From the NCBI GenBank assembly GCA_022315425.1, contig JAIUPT010000020.1:248001-312000 (forward strand): a stretch of 64,000 nucleotides of DNA, written 5' to 3'. The notes under the pieces are model-generated. The model was given only the letters and a program-made list of their open reading frames with translations. It did not search any database and was not told where the DNA came from. This stretch comes from Pseudevernia furfuracea (Eukaryota; Ascomycota; Lecanoromycetes; Lecanorales; Parmeliaceae). The position numbers and the translations under genes are program-made. Shown here piece by piece: positions 44,890 to 56,795 of the stretch. Within the stretch, counting starts at the first letter, position 1. Each line of letters begins with the position of its first letter.

Positions 44890-45390
44890 GTTCGAGTATG
44901 CTGAGGGTGGACAGAAGGGTGAAGCTGCTTCTTTGATGTCGCTTGTCTCGGATACCCGTGTCAAAGACGTTTGTGCGTACGTGTGTGAGAGAAGACGGAT
45001 GCTGAACACACACAAGAAAAAGGCGGAGATACATTGCTGGTCGACTCTGAATCTCCTTACAGGCAAAGAAGACTTTCCTTAATGCTGCCTGAGTAGCAAA
45101 GTCTTTCGAGGCTAGTCACGTGGTGATAGAATTTCCTTCTGCTCTTCAGTAGTTTCCATAGATAAGTTCGAGATCAACGCCCGCAGAATGGCTCACAGCG
45201 CCTTCCAGGCTGTTGAGATGCTTATATCTAGGTGATCCTAACCGCGAAATAGCTGTAATATAGGCGCCACTATCGTCGTTGCTGCGTTTTCCTGTACTAA
45301 CTCTTCACATTTAGGAGATTCGACGCGTTACGATAAGAAATTAGGTCAAAGACCAAAAGAAAAAGGAAAGCACCGCAACACCATTGTACC

Positions 45391-45441
45391 AGCGCCAACA
45401 GGAATCGAACCTATCACAACTACTAAACCAACTTCAACGCT
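45391..45441 (-). ncRNA. tRNA-like remnant with A- and B-box sequences
   Basis: On the minus strand a perfect B box GGTTCGATTCC forms a T arm with flanking ATAGG/CCTGT. A box-like TGGTTTAGTAG lies only about ten bases before it, and the outer bases AGCGTTG and TGGCGCT can pair with G-U wobbles. At 51 bases it lacks room for an anticodon arm, so it is not a functional standard tRNA. It may be a tRNA pseudogene, part of a tRNA-derived SINE, or chance. Confidence 0.3.
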
Positions 45442-46240
45442 AGATGGACGTATGTCATCTAGGCGTTGACCTTGTTAATTTTCTGGAGTCGAGGTTCTCC
45501 ATCAAGTGGGAAGTTAATCGGATGGAAAGTGAAACAGCTTGAGGAATTATAATCTGCTATGCTTCTGTTGGAAGAGGCAGAAGTATAGGTCGCGAGACCT
45601 TGAGGCTCCTGTGGAAGCTTGGGCACTGTTGCCGGAAGGTTTGAAAGATCGACAGCATGTTTTTCAAGGTCTTTAGAGTAACCTACCAATCATCTGATGC
45701 AATTGAAATCGCTCGCCTTCTCATTTTGAGTATATCGCAACGCGGACGATGGATTGTGGAGCGTCTTTGCTGGTTAAGGCTTATTTTGCATTAGTTCATT
45801 CCTATCCTTCTGACTGCAGATGCTTGAATGATACGTGTCTCGTTGTAAGGTTAGAGGTCCCTAATTGGTTTGCTCAGAGTATTTAGCGAGACATGCAGGC
45901 CTCAAGGCTCAGGCACAAGATCGCCATGGCTCCGGTGTAGTCAGTCTCTGAAATTGTAGATGACTAAGGACATTACGCCTGATTACCTGATCTTACTCCG
46001 CACCCTGCAGGACTTGGGCCCTAAGGACAAGGTAGGGAGCGGAATTTATGGCAATGTAGAACCACGACCTACCTTACCTAAGCTTCTGTTTAGCGAGCGG
46101 GAGGCAGCCGAGTCGTACTCGTACTGTGCCTAAGAAAGCTCCCGGTAGCAAAAGATTAGGTTGCTCGGTATCCAAGGTTCGGATCTGACCGAGGCAATCT
46201 ACATTCCCCATTAACACGAGGCTCTTTAATCGACTAGTGT

Positions 46241-46377
46241 TAAGGCGAACCTGCAGACATGAAAAGGATTCAGTTTAAGGCGAACCTGCAGACATGAAAA
46301 GGATTCAGTTTAAGGCGAACCTGCAGACATGAAAAGGATTCAGTTCAAGGCGAACCTGCAGACATGAGAAGGATTCA
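46241..46377 (+). repeat. 35-bp tandem repeat, about four copies
   Basis: Unit starts TAAGGCGAACCTGCAGACAT and continues GAAAAGGATTCAGTT. Copies lie at 46241, 46276 and 46311 (near identical), and a shorter, slightly diverged fourth at 46346. Noncoding, 660 bp before the regulator start. Confidence 0.95.
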
Positions 46378-47035
46378 AGGCATCTCCTCCCACTCCAACC
46401 CCCCCAATTGAATTCTCAGAAATCGCTTCGCTCATCCCTCCCTCAGTATGAAGAAGGCTACGATTAGCTTATCACGGAGCGAAGGATTGGCGATACTACA
46501 TACTTTACCCCTTTTTATGTAGGCTTATCTCCCGCGCGAAGGAACTCAGGGAAGTCGAACCCGGCGGGATTGCGGGAACGGACCCACGCTCCCATCTGGG
46601 CTGGGGCTCGAAATATTGCGCAATATGCTTGCTACAGTCAAATCCCGCTATATAGCAAAATGGTCAAATCTTATTCTGTTTACATGGTATTAGGAGGCTC
46701 ATGAAGATCGCCCAATGATGAAACGGCGGAAAGCGGCCTTAAGCCGCGGCCTATGTTGTAGATCTATCCCTTCGCAATCTATGCCTCCTACAGACACGGG
46801 TACTTAATTTCTTCCTGCACCAATTATGTCTCTCGCTTAATTCTTCGACACTAGCGACACTATCAGTGATGCTTACATTGCAAGGCTGGGTAAAGGTCTC
46901 CTTCTTTTGAAGCCTTTCTCCCACCTCACATCCCGAATTTCTTTACTGACCAGCTGTAACCCTTGACATCCTTGTCTTTCGGTGCGACCAGAACGGCCTC
47001 CACTCTTTTGCCGAAGGTTGCTCACCTATATTGAG

Positions 47036-50006
47036 ATGGACACTGATGGAAAGATACCGATTGCCTGCAGCAGCTGTGCGAAAGCGAAAGCAAAATGTGA
47101 CAAGAAGGTTTCAGCCTCTCTTTCTTCGATTTTCCGACTCGGCGTCCTACAGCCCCGGCATGAATCATGTGCTTGACTGTATCACAGCGATGCATTGGTG
47201 TTCAGATTTTCGACCTGTTGCCTTTTCGTATCTCCATGCTAGTTCGAAATGCGCAAATCTCGGCCAGTTGCCACGTTATGCAGTACTGACCGGTGGACTC
47301 TCTTCAGTTCCCATGCACACGCTGCGTCAATAAGCGCAGCGTCTGCCAGCCAAGAACCGCTCGCCGTTACGGAGATATCTTCAGTCAACCCCGTCAATCA
47401 AGTGAAGAGTCGTGGGATCCTTCAATCCTTGAGCCCAACAACAGCATAGACACAACAGCGCGGTGGTCGACAGCGCCCATAACCCCAAGTCCAATAAACA
47501 ATCATCCTTACTCGACTCTTTCCAGCGCGGCCCAAAACCCTACTGCTGGCCAAATGTCCAAGCTCGGCCAACCACAGGTCTTCAGCAAACATCCGCCGAA
47601 CAATATCAGCCAGAACTTGTTTGACTCAGTCTTCACGCAATCACCGGGGAACGCCAATGATTCCTCCTCGCCTGCACGACAGTCTTTCACAGACATGGAA
47701 GTTGATGATGAAAATAACACAATTGGAGACAACGAAATGGTCTTGATTGAAGGCATGGATTACCCCTTGGACTTCAGCATACCTCTTATGCCGGATTTTC
47801 CGTCGGCTATAGAAGCGCATCAGGCATCAGCCATGCCGACACGCGGCTCATCCTTGGCAGTGTATAGGTCCGAGATTGGATCGCATTCTCGTGAAACCAG
47901 TGCAGACCCTCCTCCGGATATGATTAGAAGCAGCAGCGGAAATTGTGTCCCGGAACACACATCTGTCTTTGCGGCTCAAGATCGGTGGTCAATCTTCCAG
48001 TGCAACCCTCCCAGCGATTCTGGTCCCTTTTTAAAGACTGCACGCATCTACCTCGAGGGACTTGAACACGCACTTGAAAGCGAAGATGCTTGGCAACAGA
48101 GAGACTGGCAGTCACAAACCATCGATACCCTGCACAACGAAGCCAGTCTCCAGGTCGAACCATTCAGCAGCTATGCCCGAGAAAAGCTCGTCGCAGTTAC
48201 ACAAGCCATCCTTCAAAAAGCATTAGACACCCACCGTGTTGGCTCATGCAATCAACGAAGTGCCGCGTCCATCGAAGGTAGAGGCTTCACCCCCCTTCCG
48301 CCGCCAACCGCTCTTGAATACTTCCTTAAAGCCTACGTAAGTCGCTGTGAGCCGTACTATACTTGTGTACCTGCAGGGTCAGTGAGACCAAACGAATTGA
48401 TGCGACTAGGCAATGTTAAAGCGTCATGCTTATTCCTGCTCTTGATGATCGCTCAAGGTGCGGCGGCAATACCGACCATGGAAGCTCGCTATTTGAGCAG
48501 TGGCTTAACTGAAGCTTGCCGCATATCTCTGCATGACATTTTAGAGAAAGACTCTGAACTTGTCCAGAACTTGATGGTACTTCAATGCGGATTGCTCTGT
48601 ACTAATGTAGCCACGTGGAGTGGTGATAGATGGCACATGGAGGTCCGTTTTATGTGTGATAGAGTCAATCAATCGACCTAGGCTGACTCCAACTAATCAG
48701 ATTGCTATAGGCCAACGGGGGTTGTACATTTCGGTTTGTCATCGTTCGGAGGCGTGGCGGGCTTGATCAGACTCTACTTACGATGTTTCAGATGCTTCGC
48801 TCAATTGGCTTACTGGACTTCCAATACACATCACCCTCTAAAGAGGAATGCCGTGCAGACCCAGCAGAATCATGGAAGAAGTGGAGAGAACAAGAAGGAA
48901 GGACAAGGTGTGTTATTAAACGCTACCCGTCAAAAATTTGCCGTTGAACCTTGATTTTCAGGTTAGTGGTATCTTGGGTCTTCGTCGATCAAGAACTCAG
49001 CTTGTTCCTGGATCAGGCGCCGTTGCTGTCACTTAGCTGTATCCGCACCAACATGCCTGATTCCGATCAGTTATGGAAGGCCAGTTGCTGTGATGAGTGG
49101 CTGAGAGTCTGTGATCAAGTGAATAGTGGCCCGGATAAGCCGCGCATGTCAATACGCGACCTATTTCTTTTTTTCATGGACGGCGAGCTTGCAAACCCAA
49201 ACGCCTATCTCTCGTCAACACAACTCCGCCTTCTTCTCCACCCTATACAGTCTCTGATCATCCACTTGCAGCAAATTCTGAGCTGCATTCCAGAAGGAAA
49301 TCGCAATCGAAAGGTACCACAAGCCATGACAAAGGCAAAAACATTGGTTCGGCTCGAAGAAGCCCAGTCGCTGCTGAACCAATGGTACTCTCTTGCATCC
49401 CGCTGCTCACGCAATATGACTCACCCCGGTCCAGCCTTGTATGTTAATCTGATCATCTACCATCTCATCAACTTGAACACACTGTGTTGTCTACCTGAAA
49501 TCGAAAGGTTTGCTCGCTGTGATGCCAAGGCGGCTCACTCTCAGCCCCGCGCAATGCTCAAACTTGATTGTGCAGAAGATGCGGAGCAGGTCTTCTTTCA
49601 CTGCGGCCAAATCTTTCGATTGCTTCGTTTAATACTGGAGGACGTGCGACCACCCTGGTGGCCAGCTGCTGTCTATCGTGCCGCTCTAGCTGCATGGATG
49701 ACCAGCATCGCTAAATCAAAAGCACAGAGTCTGCTCAGTAGTTTGGGCAAAGAGACTTACCAGTCTTTTGCTATTGATGCTGTGACGCCAGATGACCCTA
49801 CTCTGGTAAAATACCTACGCACCGGAGAAGGACAACCAATGCTCTCGAAAAAGGATGGCACAATGGTGTCGCTCGAGGCACCGCGAGACATTTTGGTGCA
49901 CTGGGTGGAGTTGCTGAGTGAGAAGCGTACGACGCGATTCCAAGACGCAATTCGGACTAAGCTAGCTACGCTTGCGGAACGATGGAAGCAGTGGAACGTT
50001 CAATAA
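47036..50006 (+). CDS. Zn2Cys6 transcription factor, likely cluster regulator
   Basis: Exons 47036-47107, 47308-48642, 48701-48733, 48792-48907 and 48962-50006 keep phase and give 866 residues. The binuclear zinc cluster is split by the first intron: Cys11, 14 and 21 in exon 1 and Cys27, 30 and 37 in exon 2, with exactly the C-x2-C-x6-C-x5-C-x2-C-x6-C spacing. A basic KAKAKC stretch contacts DNA. The C-terminal half carries the fungal-specific regulatory domain (SIGLLDFQ, WVFVDQELSLFLDQAPLLSL). Nuclear; expected to bind paired CGG triplets. Its place inside the cluster suggests it controls it. The 200-bp first intron is long for the window. Confidence 0.93.
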
Positions 50007-50554
50007 AGATGGGGGTTCAAGACACTGTCCCTACCCCGCCAACTAAAATAGAGAGGTAGCGAATTTACGGACTTCCATCCGAATGACGATAGCAGACAGA
50101 GGTACATAGATAGGGTTTGACACACGATTGGCTACCATCACTAACCCAACCCTCTAAGTAACAAAAGTTTAAATGCCGCGCGTACCGAGTACTTCATTCC
50201 ACCCATTGCTGACATGTTGCTGGAAGCCGACCAGGAGGGGACCTCATAGCTTACGGTCAATGTCCTCATACTTCTAGCTACCTTTAGCCGTGCTCATGTC
50301 TTAGACATATTGGGTCTTTAGTCGTGAGTCTCAGCATCGCTGACGTCTCTGCTACGTCTCACTTCTGAGAGTCACTGTCTGTTGCTTGCAGCCAATCTAC
50401 GACCCTATGAAGACAGTAGAAGAAATAGATGTGCCGTCATTCGTGCAAGCCGAATGTAAGTATTGACTGGAATACCGACGATTCTGAAGACTAATATATG
50501 GATTTGCTGAAACACGAAAAGACAGACCACATGGCCAAATGTTCCACCCGCCTT
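50007..50554. other. intergenic between convergent genes
   Basis: Downstream of both the regulator and the methyltransferase. No gene supported. Confidence 0.5.
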
Positions 50555-52126
50555 TCAGACTAAACCTTGGCCGAGCATGACTTCAATTATAGAGTCGTCA
50601 CTTCCATGTGGTTTCTCGATACTGGTGATTTTCAGCCTTGAATCAGTAGCTGCGACCAATTGAGCCCATTCATCTTCGCTCCTTTCTTGGGAATTCAGCA
50701 TGCTGAACATGTGTAAATCCATGTTACTATGTGAAGTGGTCAGTCAGATGCAACATAAGCAGAAAAGAGACCCGAGCGAAGTTTCGTACCGTGTCCACTT
50801 CTCCTCGAGGAATGAATATTGGCCCGGCGGCAACACTACATTCTCGACCAGGATGATCCTCGAGTTGGCATCCATAACCGCGACGATCTGTTGAAGAATC
50901 TTGATTGAGTATTTGTCTGACCAGTCGTGGCAGATATGTCTCATTAAGAATGCTCTACCGTGCACAGGCTGCGGCTGGAAGAAGTCGTGGGGCATGTAAG
51001 AGATACGTCCCTTAAATTCTGTTGGGAGGGTCTTTTCGGCTCGTAGCACAGTGTGGGGAAAATCCTGAACCACAAAGCTCAAGTTTGGGAATTTCTTGGC
51101 TATCTCGATACTAACATGGCCAGCGGAGCCTCCGACCTGAGTGCGCTCCTAGTCAGTTACGCACCCTGTTATGTTTGAGGACCAACGCCTGAGTCTTTCC
51201 GTATAGAGAGGAAGGACGTCTCAGGGTGTGCTTTGAATAGACAAACTCACATCTACCACAGTGGCATTTCCAAGTTTGTCCCATGCATATCCATTGGTGA
51301 TGTGGTGATGCTGCAGACCAGGAGCCGTTCCGACGCCCTTCATCGCTCCGAAAAACCTTGCTTGAGGCACGTTGTTATCGGCCAGATACTTAAAGAAGCC
51401 GTTGGGTGCCGACTCCTTGAAAGCGACGGCAAAAGGACTCTCGCTCGGCTCTTGGGAATTAGGGTATCGGACCATAGCTTCTGCCCATCTCGCAGATGTG
51501 GGATACGCCTCTTCAACGAAGTGGCCTAACCAATCCCATATCACAGGATCCTTGACCAAAATGGCTGACATTGCAGTGTGTTGAACATGGTCAAGCTTGT
51601 CTTCGCGGAAAATATTATTCGTCATAGCTTGACGGATGATGGAGGCGACGCGGTGATGAGAGAGTCCAGTTTTATTCGCTATCTCCATATAGGTGGCACC
51701 TCCATCAAGAGAGACTGCTTGTGCTACTCTGAAACGGTAAATGACTTGAAGGACAGCGATATCTATCATCTACGAGCTCAGAGTCAGCGCGATGTGATTC
51801 TGTCCCAGATTGGCATACACCTGGTCAATTACCGGCCATATTGTCCATTTCAAGCGCTCAACGGGTCCCAATATCAAATCGGAAAGCGTCTTGGTATCTT
51901 CAAGAATCGATTCTCGCGAAACTTGGACCATGGACTCATTACTTGGGTTAGGGAATTCGCATGCGGCATTCGCTGCAAACGAAGGCTGTGGCAAGCCTTG
52001 AGCATTAAGATAATTCTTCAGAGAGGCCGCATTCTTCGAGATTCGGGCCGCAATCTCGGTTAGGTCTTGAGCCTCTTGATAATTCTTACTGATTGAGCTG
52101 GCAGGGTTCGAAATGTTGTGAGGCAT
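50555..52126 (-). CDS. O-methyltransferase, SAM-dependent
   Basis: Exons 51821-52126, 51251-51769, 50790-51136 and 50555-50726 give 447 residues from ATG 52126. Small-molecule O-methyltransferase of the plant/fungal (COMT, AflP/StcP-like) class. An N-terminal dimerisation winged helix (EIANKTGLSHHRVASIIRQA) is followed by the SAM-binding motif VVDVGGSAGHVS near residues 273-283. The catalytic His345 lies in RHICHDWSD and LVENVVLPPG follows. It would methylate a phenolic OH of the polyketide. It shares a 676-bp divergent promoter with the NmrA-like gene. Confidence 0.94.
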
Positions 52127-52802
52127 CGTTTGTCTCCAGGAACTTAATTCAATTGGCTTACGTTGGATTGAGCTCGAACATCTCAATCAAGTGCGAATTA
52201 TATATGTGCAACGACACTTTCGATCAATAAGAACATATTCACCTGTCCGGGAGTAGTAGACAGATGCCGTAGCGGCTTTAGGCGGCGGACTTAGAGAGAA
52301 TATAGCCACGAGCTTACTTGACTGACTGATCCGGTCTCGCAAGGACGGACGTCCGTCGGACTGTAAGACTTTTGACTACGCGGAAGTAAGCCGGCATCTT
52401 GCATCTCCGAAACCATGGACTTCCGGAATTCTTCAAACCCTTTGTGAACGTAGTGTCCCTTCTTCGGACTGAGGGCTAGTAGCAGCGGACTCTTAGCCAG
52501 TATTACTCTGACCAGTTGTCCGTCGTAACTACCATGTACGTTCGAGCTACATAGACCCTTACCGAGCACCGCAATGAATTCTGCGAGAAGATTAGAGGAA
52601 AAATACGTGACCTTTATGTTACCATTGCCCTTTTGTCGAAGTCTTGGTCTTGCTGGGGATGGTATTGCCTGATATGGTCATTTTTCCTATTTCTTCGAAA
52701 TTACAAGCAAAAGTCTTGTCCACCTTATCATTGTAGACCCTGTCGAGTGTTCAAACAAACGGCCTACATAGGGAGATCTATCTTACTCTTGCCGTCGAGA
52801 AG
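52127..52802. promoter_or_regulatory. divergent promoter, methyltransferase and NmrA-like gene
   Basis: 676 bp between the two start codons. A perfect 14-bp palindrome GACGGACGTCCGTC at 52345-52358 contains CGG-ACGT-CCG, an everted/inverted CGG pair typical of Zn2Cys6 sites. A minus-strand open frame of about 90 codons (52291-52569) overlaps it but lacks an ATG at its start and any motif. Confidence 0.5.
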
Positions 52803-53978
52803 ATGGGTTCACTGGCTTTGGACAATCAGTATCCCTGTGCTTTCAAGAACGTCGCCGTTTTCGGGGTATACCATTCTCACATTGACGTCTCCGAAAGCAT
52901 TACCATCATTTCTTCACCCTACTGACCTTCATGGACATAGGCAGGAGGAAACCTGGGCCCACATATCGTTAGAGGTCTGCTCGTATCCGGGTTCGAAGTC
53001 ACAATCTTCAGCCGTACGGAATCCTCTCTCGAGCCCCTACCCGGAGTCGGTTTCCACAGACTTGACTTCACAGAGGATTCTCTAAGCAAAGGCCTGCGAG
53101 GTCAAGATGCCGTCATTGCCGCTATCGGCAAGGATCGAGAGAGTACCCTCGTACAGGTGCTCATCATTGACGCTGCCATCAGGGCTGGAGTGCAGAGGTT
53201 CATTCCGGCGGAATTCGGCAGTAACACCGAGGATCCAGCGGTCGTGGAACGGCTGCCCATGTTCAAGAGCAAGCTTGCCGTTCTCGACCACTTGAAGATG
53301 GTGTCGGCCACGAATACGAATTTTTCTTATACGGCAATCTGCAATGGCGCTTTCTTTGACTGGGTAAATACATCCATCTCCACAATACTCTTAACCCCTG
53401 ACCTCTCCCCCCAGCTCCTGTCGTTGTGTTTACCTACAACGTAACCCGGCTGCAACGAACCTGGAGTGTCCTTTGAAATCCCACCGATTGCCAAAAAACA
53501 CTGCTAAATCCAAAGGCCACAGGGGCTCACTACCAACTTTCTGGGCTTCGACCTCTCCTCGCGCCGTGCTATCCTCTATTCGAACGGGAGCACCCCCATC
53601 AACGCCACAACGCTACCCACCGTCGGCCGGGCCGTTGCCAACGCCCTCCTCGGAAACCCTTCCGAAACGGCGAACCGCTATTTCTGCATCTCGGAGCTGC
53701 GCACGACGCAAGCGGAGATCTTGGCGGCGTTGGAGGCGGAGACGGGCGGAGAGCGTTGGAGGGTCGAGGAACGGGATGCGGGGGAGACGAGGGCGGAGGG
53801 GTCGAGGTTGTTGGGGAAGGGAGGTGATGGGGCGGGCGCCGGGATGCTGATATTGGGGAACTTGTACGGGGCGGGGGTTGGGACTGTGGGAGGGGATCGG
53901 GTCGGGGCTGATAATAAGGCTCTGGGGGTTGAGATGAGGGGGGTGGGAGATCTTGTCAGAGAGGTATTGGAGACTTGA
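52803..53978 (+). CDS. NmrA/isoflavone reductase-like oxidoreductase
   Basis: Exons 52803-52865, 52941-53363 and 53523-53978 keep phase and give 313 residues. Atypical short-chain reductase of the NmrA/isoflavone reductase group: NAD(P)-binding FGAGGNLGPHIV at the first splice junction. The typical RFIPAEFGSNTE loop, KLAVLDHLKM (the Lys used in catalysis) and YTAICNGAFFDW follow. Related proteins (AflX, MdpK) assist quinone reduction/deoxygenation in aflatoxin and anthraquinone routes. The last third is very GC- and G-rich (GGDGAGAGM stretch). It is the right-hand end of the cluster as I see it; the role is inferred from context. Confidence 0.9.
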
Positions 53979-55568
53979 GGTTTCCATTGATATGGTCTGA
54001 GAATACTAGCTATCCAATAACCGGTACAGTAGGACTGTGGGTTAGTGGGCCTCGGGCAGGGTCCAGTTCGCATGCTCCGATACTCGGTCGATATAGGCGA
54101 CAGGGTCAGAATAGTATGTAGATTGATATACACTGCCGAGAAGAACGATAGAGAAGGACTACAGCCGCTTATAATAATTGGTGTTCTTAACTTCATCTCT
54201 TCTCACGTGACAAATGAATCAATTCGACAAAACATGAGGCTATATAGAACTCGTAGATAGTTGATTAAGCCGTTCAACGTCAGGATCTTGAGCCAACAGA
54301 GGTCTGAGCAGACGTGTTCTCGTACCCCAGCGCTAGAAAGACTCCCATGCTTATAGAAGCACAGATCTGAAGTGAAAAACCAAGCTATATACATGTAACA
54401 GGCGTGAGCGAGCGAGACGAAAGAATGCTATTGCTCTGAAAGAGAGATCCATTCGAATGAAGAGTCAAATGTTAATGGAATGCAGCTGCCTATGCTACTT
54501 CCAGATGAGACCTATCCCCTGCAATGAACACGTCTGCCAAACCCATGAATAGCATCAAAAACCCGCTATGCGATATGCGATATCAAGGCCCACTAACCCC
54601 CTGTCAAGCAGGGCCGACGGGTCCACGACCGTACAACGCCATACTGCAACTGTCCCAATATACACCAAAGCAGCCAAGGACGGAACTTTTTCCCTACGGG
54701 TGGGCCTCCCGAGCCCTGCCGTCTGTTCTTCAGACCTTTTTGCAGCTTGGTCCTTGGCGCGAGACTGGTCTTGAGGTTGTGTTCGATATGGTATCGATTG
54801 GGGAGGGGGCTCTCGTAAAGGGCACGAGATAGGTAAAGCGTAAGGAGGCTCGTGAGATGAATGTTGATAGCAGAGCGATATCAGGGGTGATGGATGGGTC
54901 GTGAGTCGAGCAAATATACAAACTTCGTCTCCTTATCATCCCTTCTTTGTGTTCCCATCTTCTGGTTCCTCGAATCGCTTACTCAACGGCTGTATCATCT
55001 TCGAGGAACACTATGATTCAACGCATAAAAGGTCGTATGTTGCTGACCGCGTAGGTAATGGCCAGCCATGGAGGCACGAAGCAGGCCTCGCAGCTGTATT
55101 GAAAGCTGTCTACATGTCATGGTACATTCGGACAGATTGACACGTGCCCCAAACGAAACAACTGCACCCAGCATTCGTGATAAGTGCAACGCCATTGAGT
55201 AATTGAGCAGTCGATCCGGCCAATTGTGACTTGTCCATGAACGAGCGAATATTGCGAAGCGGAGTCGAGAGCTCATAGTGGATAAAGCTCTGTCCAAAAA
55301 GTTGCAGAACGGGCGCCATGCAGAATAACCTCTGCGGTACTAACAAACTTGACTTACTTGAACTACTGGAGGCCGTCTCTGCAGCCCAGAATATCGAGCA
55401 GGAATGGAATAGCGGCCCCTCCGCTAAAGCTCATCTACTGACCCGTGAAGAGCCCAGAAAACTCGTTGAATTGTCACCTAAAGCTTCTAGTTGCTGAATT
55501 TGGCTGGCATAGCGATGTCCGCCCCGGTGGCGTCTTGCAGTCAGTTGGAGCCCATTCGTAGACGCACG
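53979..55568. other. 1.6-kb stretch without a supported gene
   Basis: Open frames are short and lack motifs. It may contain further decayed parts of the polyketide synthase relic that follows, but I cannot show it. Confidence 0.45.
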
Positions 55569-55833
55569 CGATTAGAGCTGAAGCCGGCTCTGTGCTTGAC
55601 AAGCTGAATACCGCCTCGGCTAAAGACTTGAAGCAGCTGGTGACGGAGGCAGTTGCGGGGCTGTTGGAAAAATTGCCCTGAGTGCCTGTTGACAAGATTG
55701 ATCCTGCTCATGTCGTGTCTGATTATGGTATGGAGGATATGATTACTTTTGAGCTTACAACTGGCTTGTCAAGACTTTCCAGAACGAGGGACTAGCCGAG
55801 ATGGCTGTTGCTCGCTGGATTTTCTGTAAGGCC
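55569..55833 (+). pseudogene. polyketide synthase carrier-domain relic
   Basis: One frame reads IRAEAGSVLDKLNTASAKDL, then KQLVTEAVAGLLEKLP, meets TGA, then continues VPVDKIDPAHVVSDYGMEDM. After ITFEL it shifts frame to NWLVKTFQNEGLAEMAVARW. This order matches the C-terminal carrier domain of highly reducing polyketide synthases, but the Ser that carries the cofactor is replaced (DYGMED instead of a DYG-DS type motif). With a stop and a frameshift the remnant is dead. No other PKS domain was recognised nearby. Confidence 0.45.
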
Positions 55834-56795
55834 TTGGTGGTGGTACTCTGTGGCTCTATCAGTGGAAGAATTCTTGGTCAAGCGTGCTTGGGTCACGGGC
55901 CATGCGTGACATTGTGTGCTCTCATACGCTCAAAGAGCCAACAATTCTTTTTTGTTGTTGGATTACATGTCAATGCGTGGCTTGCATGAGTTGTGATGCA
56001 ATGAAACGAGTATGTTGTGTGAAATGAATAGGAAAATTAGCGCGCCTTTCCACATGTGTATTGTGAGATTGCAAATGGAATATTATCAAGGGAAGCTCAA
56101 TCGAATGTGGGTGGGGTCCAGGCTGACTCTGCTCGTACATTGGTGGTTAAGTATTTTGCTAATACGTACAGACTTCGGTCGATAACAATTGGTGATGCAG
56201 ACACTGGCGACACGTACACTAAACCTCAATCGCCTAGCGCTACGCAAGCTGTGACGCCCTGTTTTGCCTACCTAAGTAGGTACGGATCTCGCCTGATGTT
56301 CGAGCAAGCGCTGATCCCCGAAACCCGGTGTTATGGTTATTAAACCCCTTCCTCCGCAGATCTCAACCCCTTCCAAGGTGCAGCACCCCACCCTGACGTA
56401 GCACTCAGTGAGTGCAGGTGTTCGCTACAGTATACTCAGCTACTCGCTTTTGCACCCTGCCCCCTCCCTCGCACGCGGTTCGCGTGCACGCAAGTGTTCT
56501 ATCATTGAACGAGAAGAACGTGATGAGCTCAGTACAATATCTACCTATTTCTGCGCTGCCATCTGCGCCCGTTGCTAGCCGCTGTTTACCGCGAAATCCG
56601 CTCCAAAACCAGCGAACAATATAAGTGCCCGGCTCTGGAGCATCAAGTCACACCAAGACCCCCCATTAAAGGTCCACAAATAACACAGTAGCAAAGATAT
56701 CAACGGCCGTTTCACACAACCGCGGCGCGAGTCCACTCCAAATTTTGTGACCAGACTGCTGTGGAGCTGCGTAACATGTTTAAGCGTTTGGTCGT
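55834..56795. other. intergenic, upstream of NLR gene
   Basis: About 1 kb. No gene supported; it includes the presumed promoter of the NLR gene. Confidence 0.5.

Larger units (their letters stand above)
44890..47035. other. 2.1-kb intergenic region with repeats
   Basis: No protein gene supported. It contains a tRNA-like remnant at 45391-45441 and a 35-bp tandem repeat at 46241-46377. It also includes the promoter of the Zn2Cys6 regulator. Confidence 0.6.

Noticed and set aside
52291..52569. 92-codon minus-strand open frame in the methyltransferase/NmrA promoter
   Set aside because: Begins with GTG, lacks motifs and overlaps the palindrome; a cluster gene here cannot be supported.
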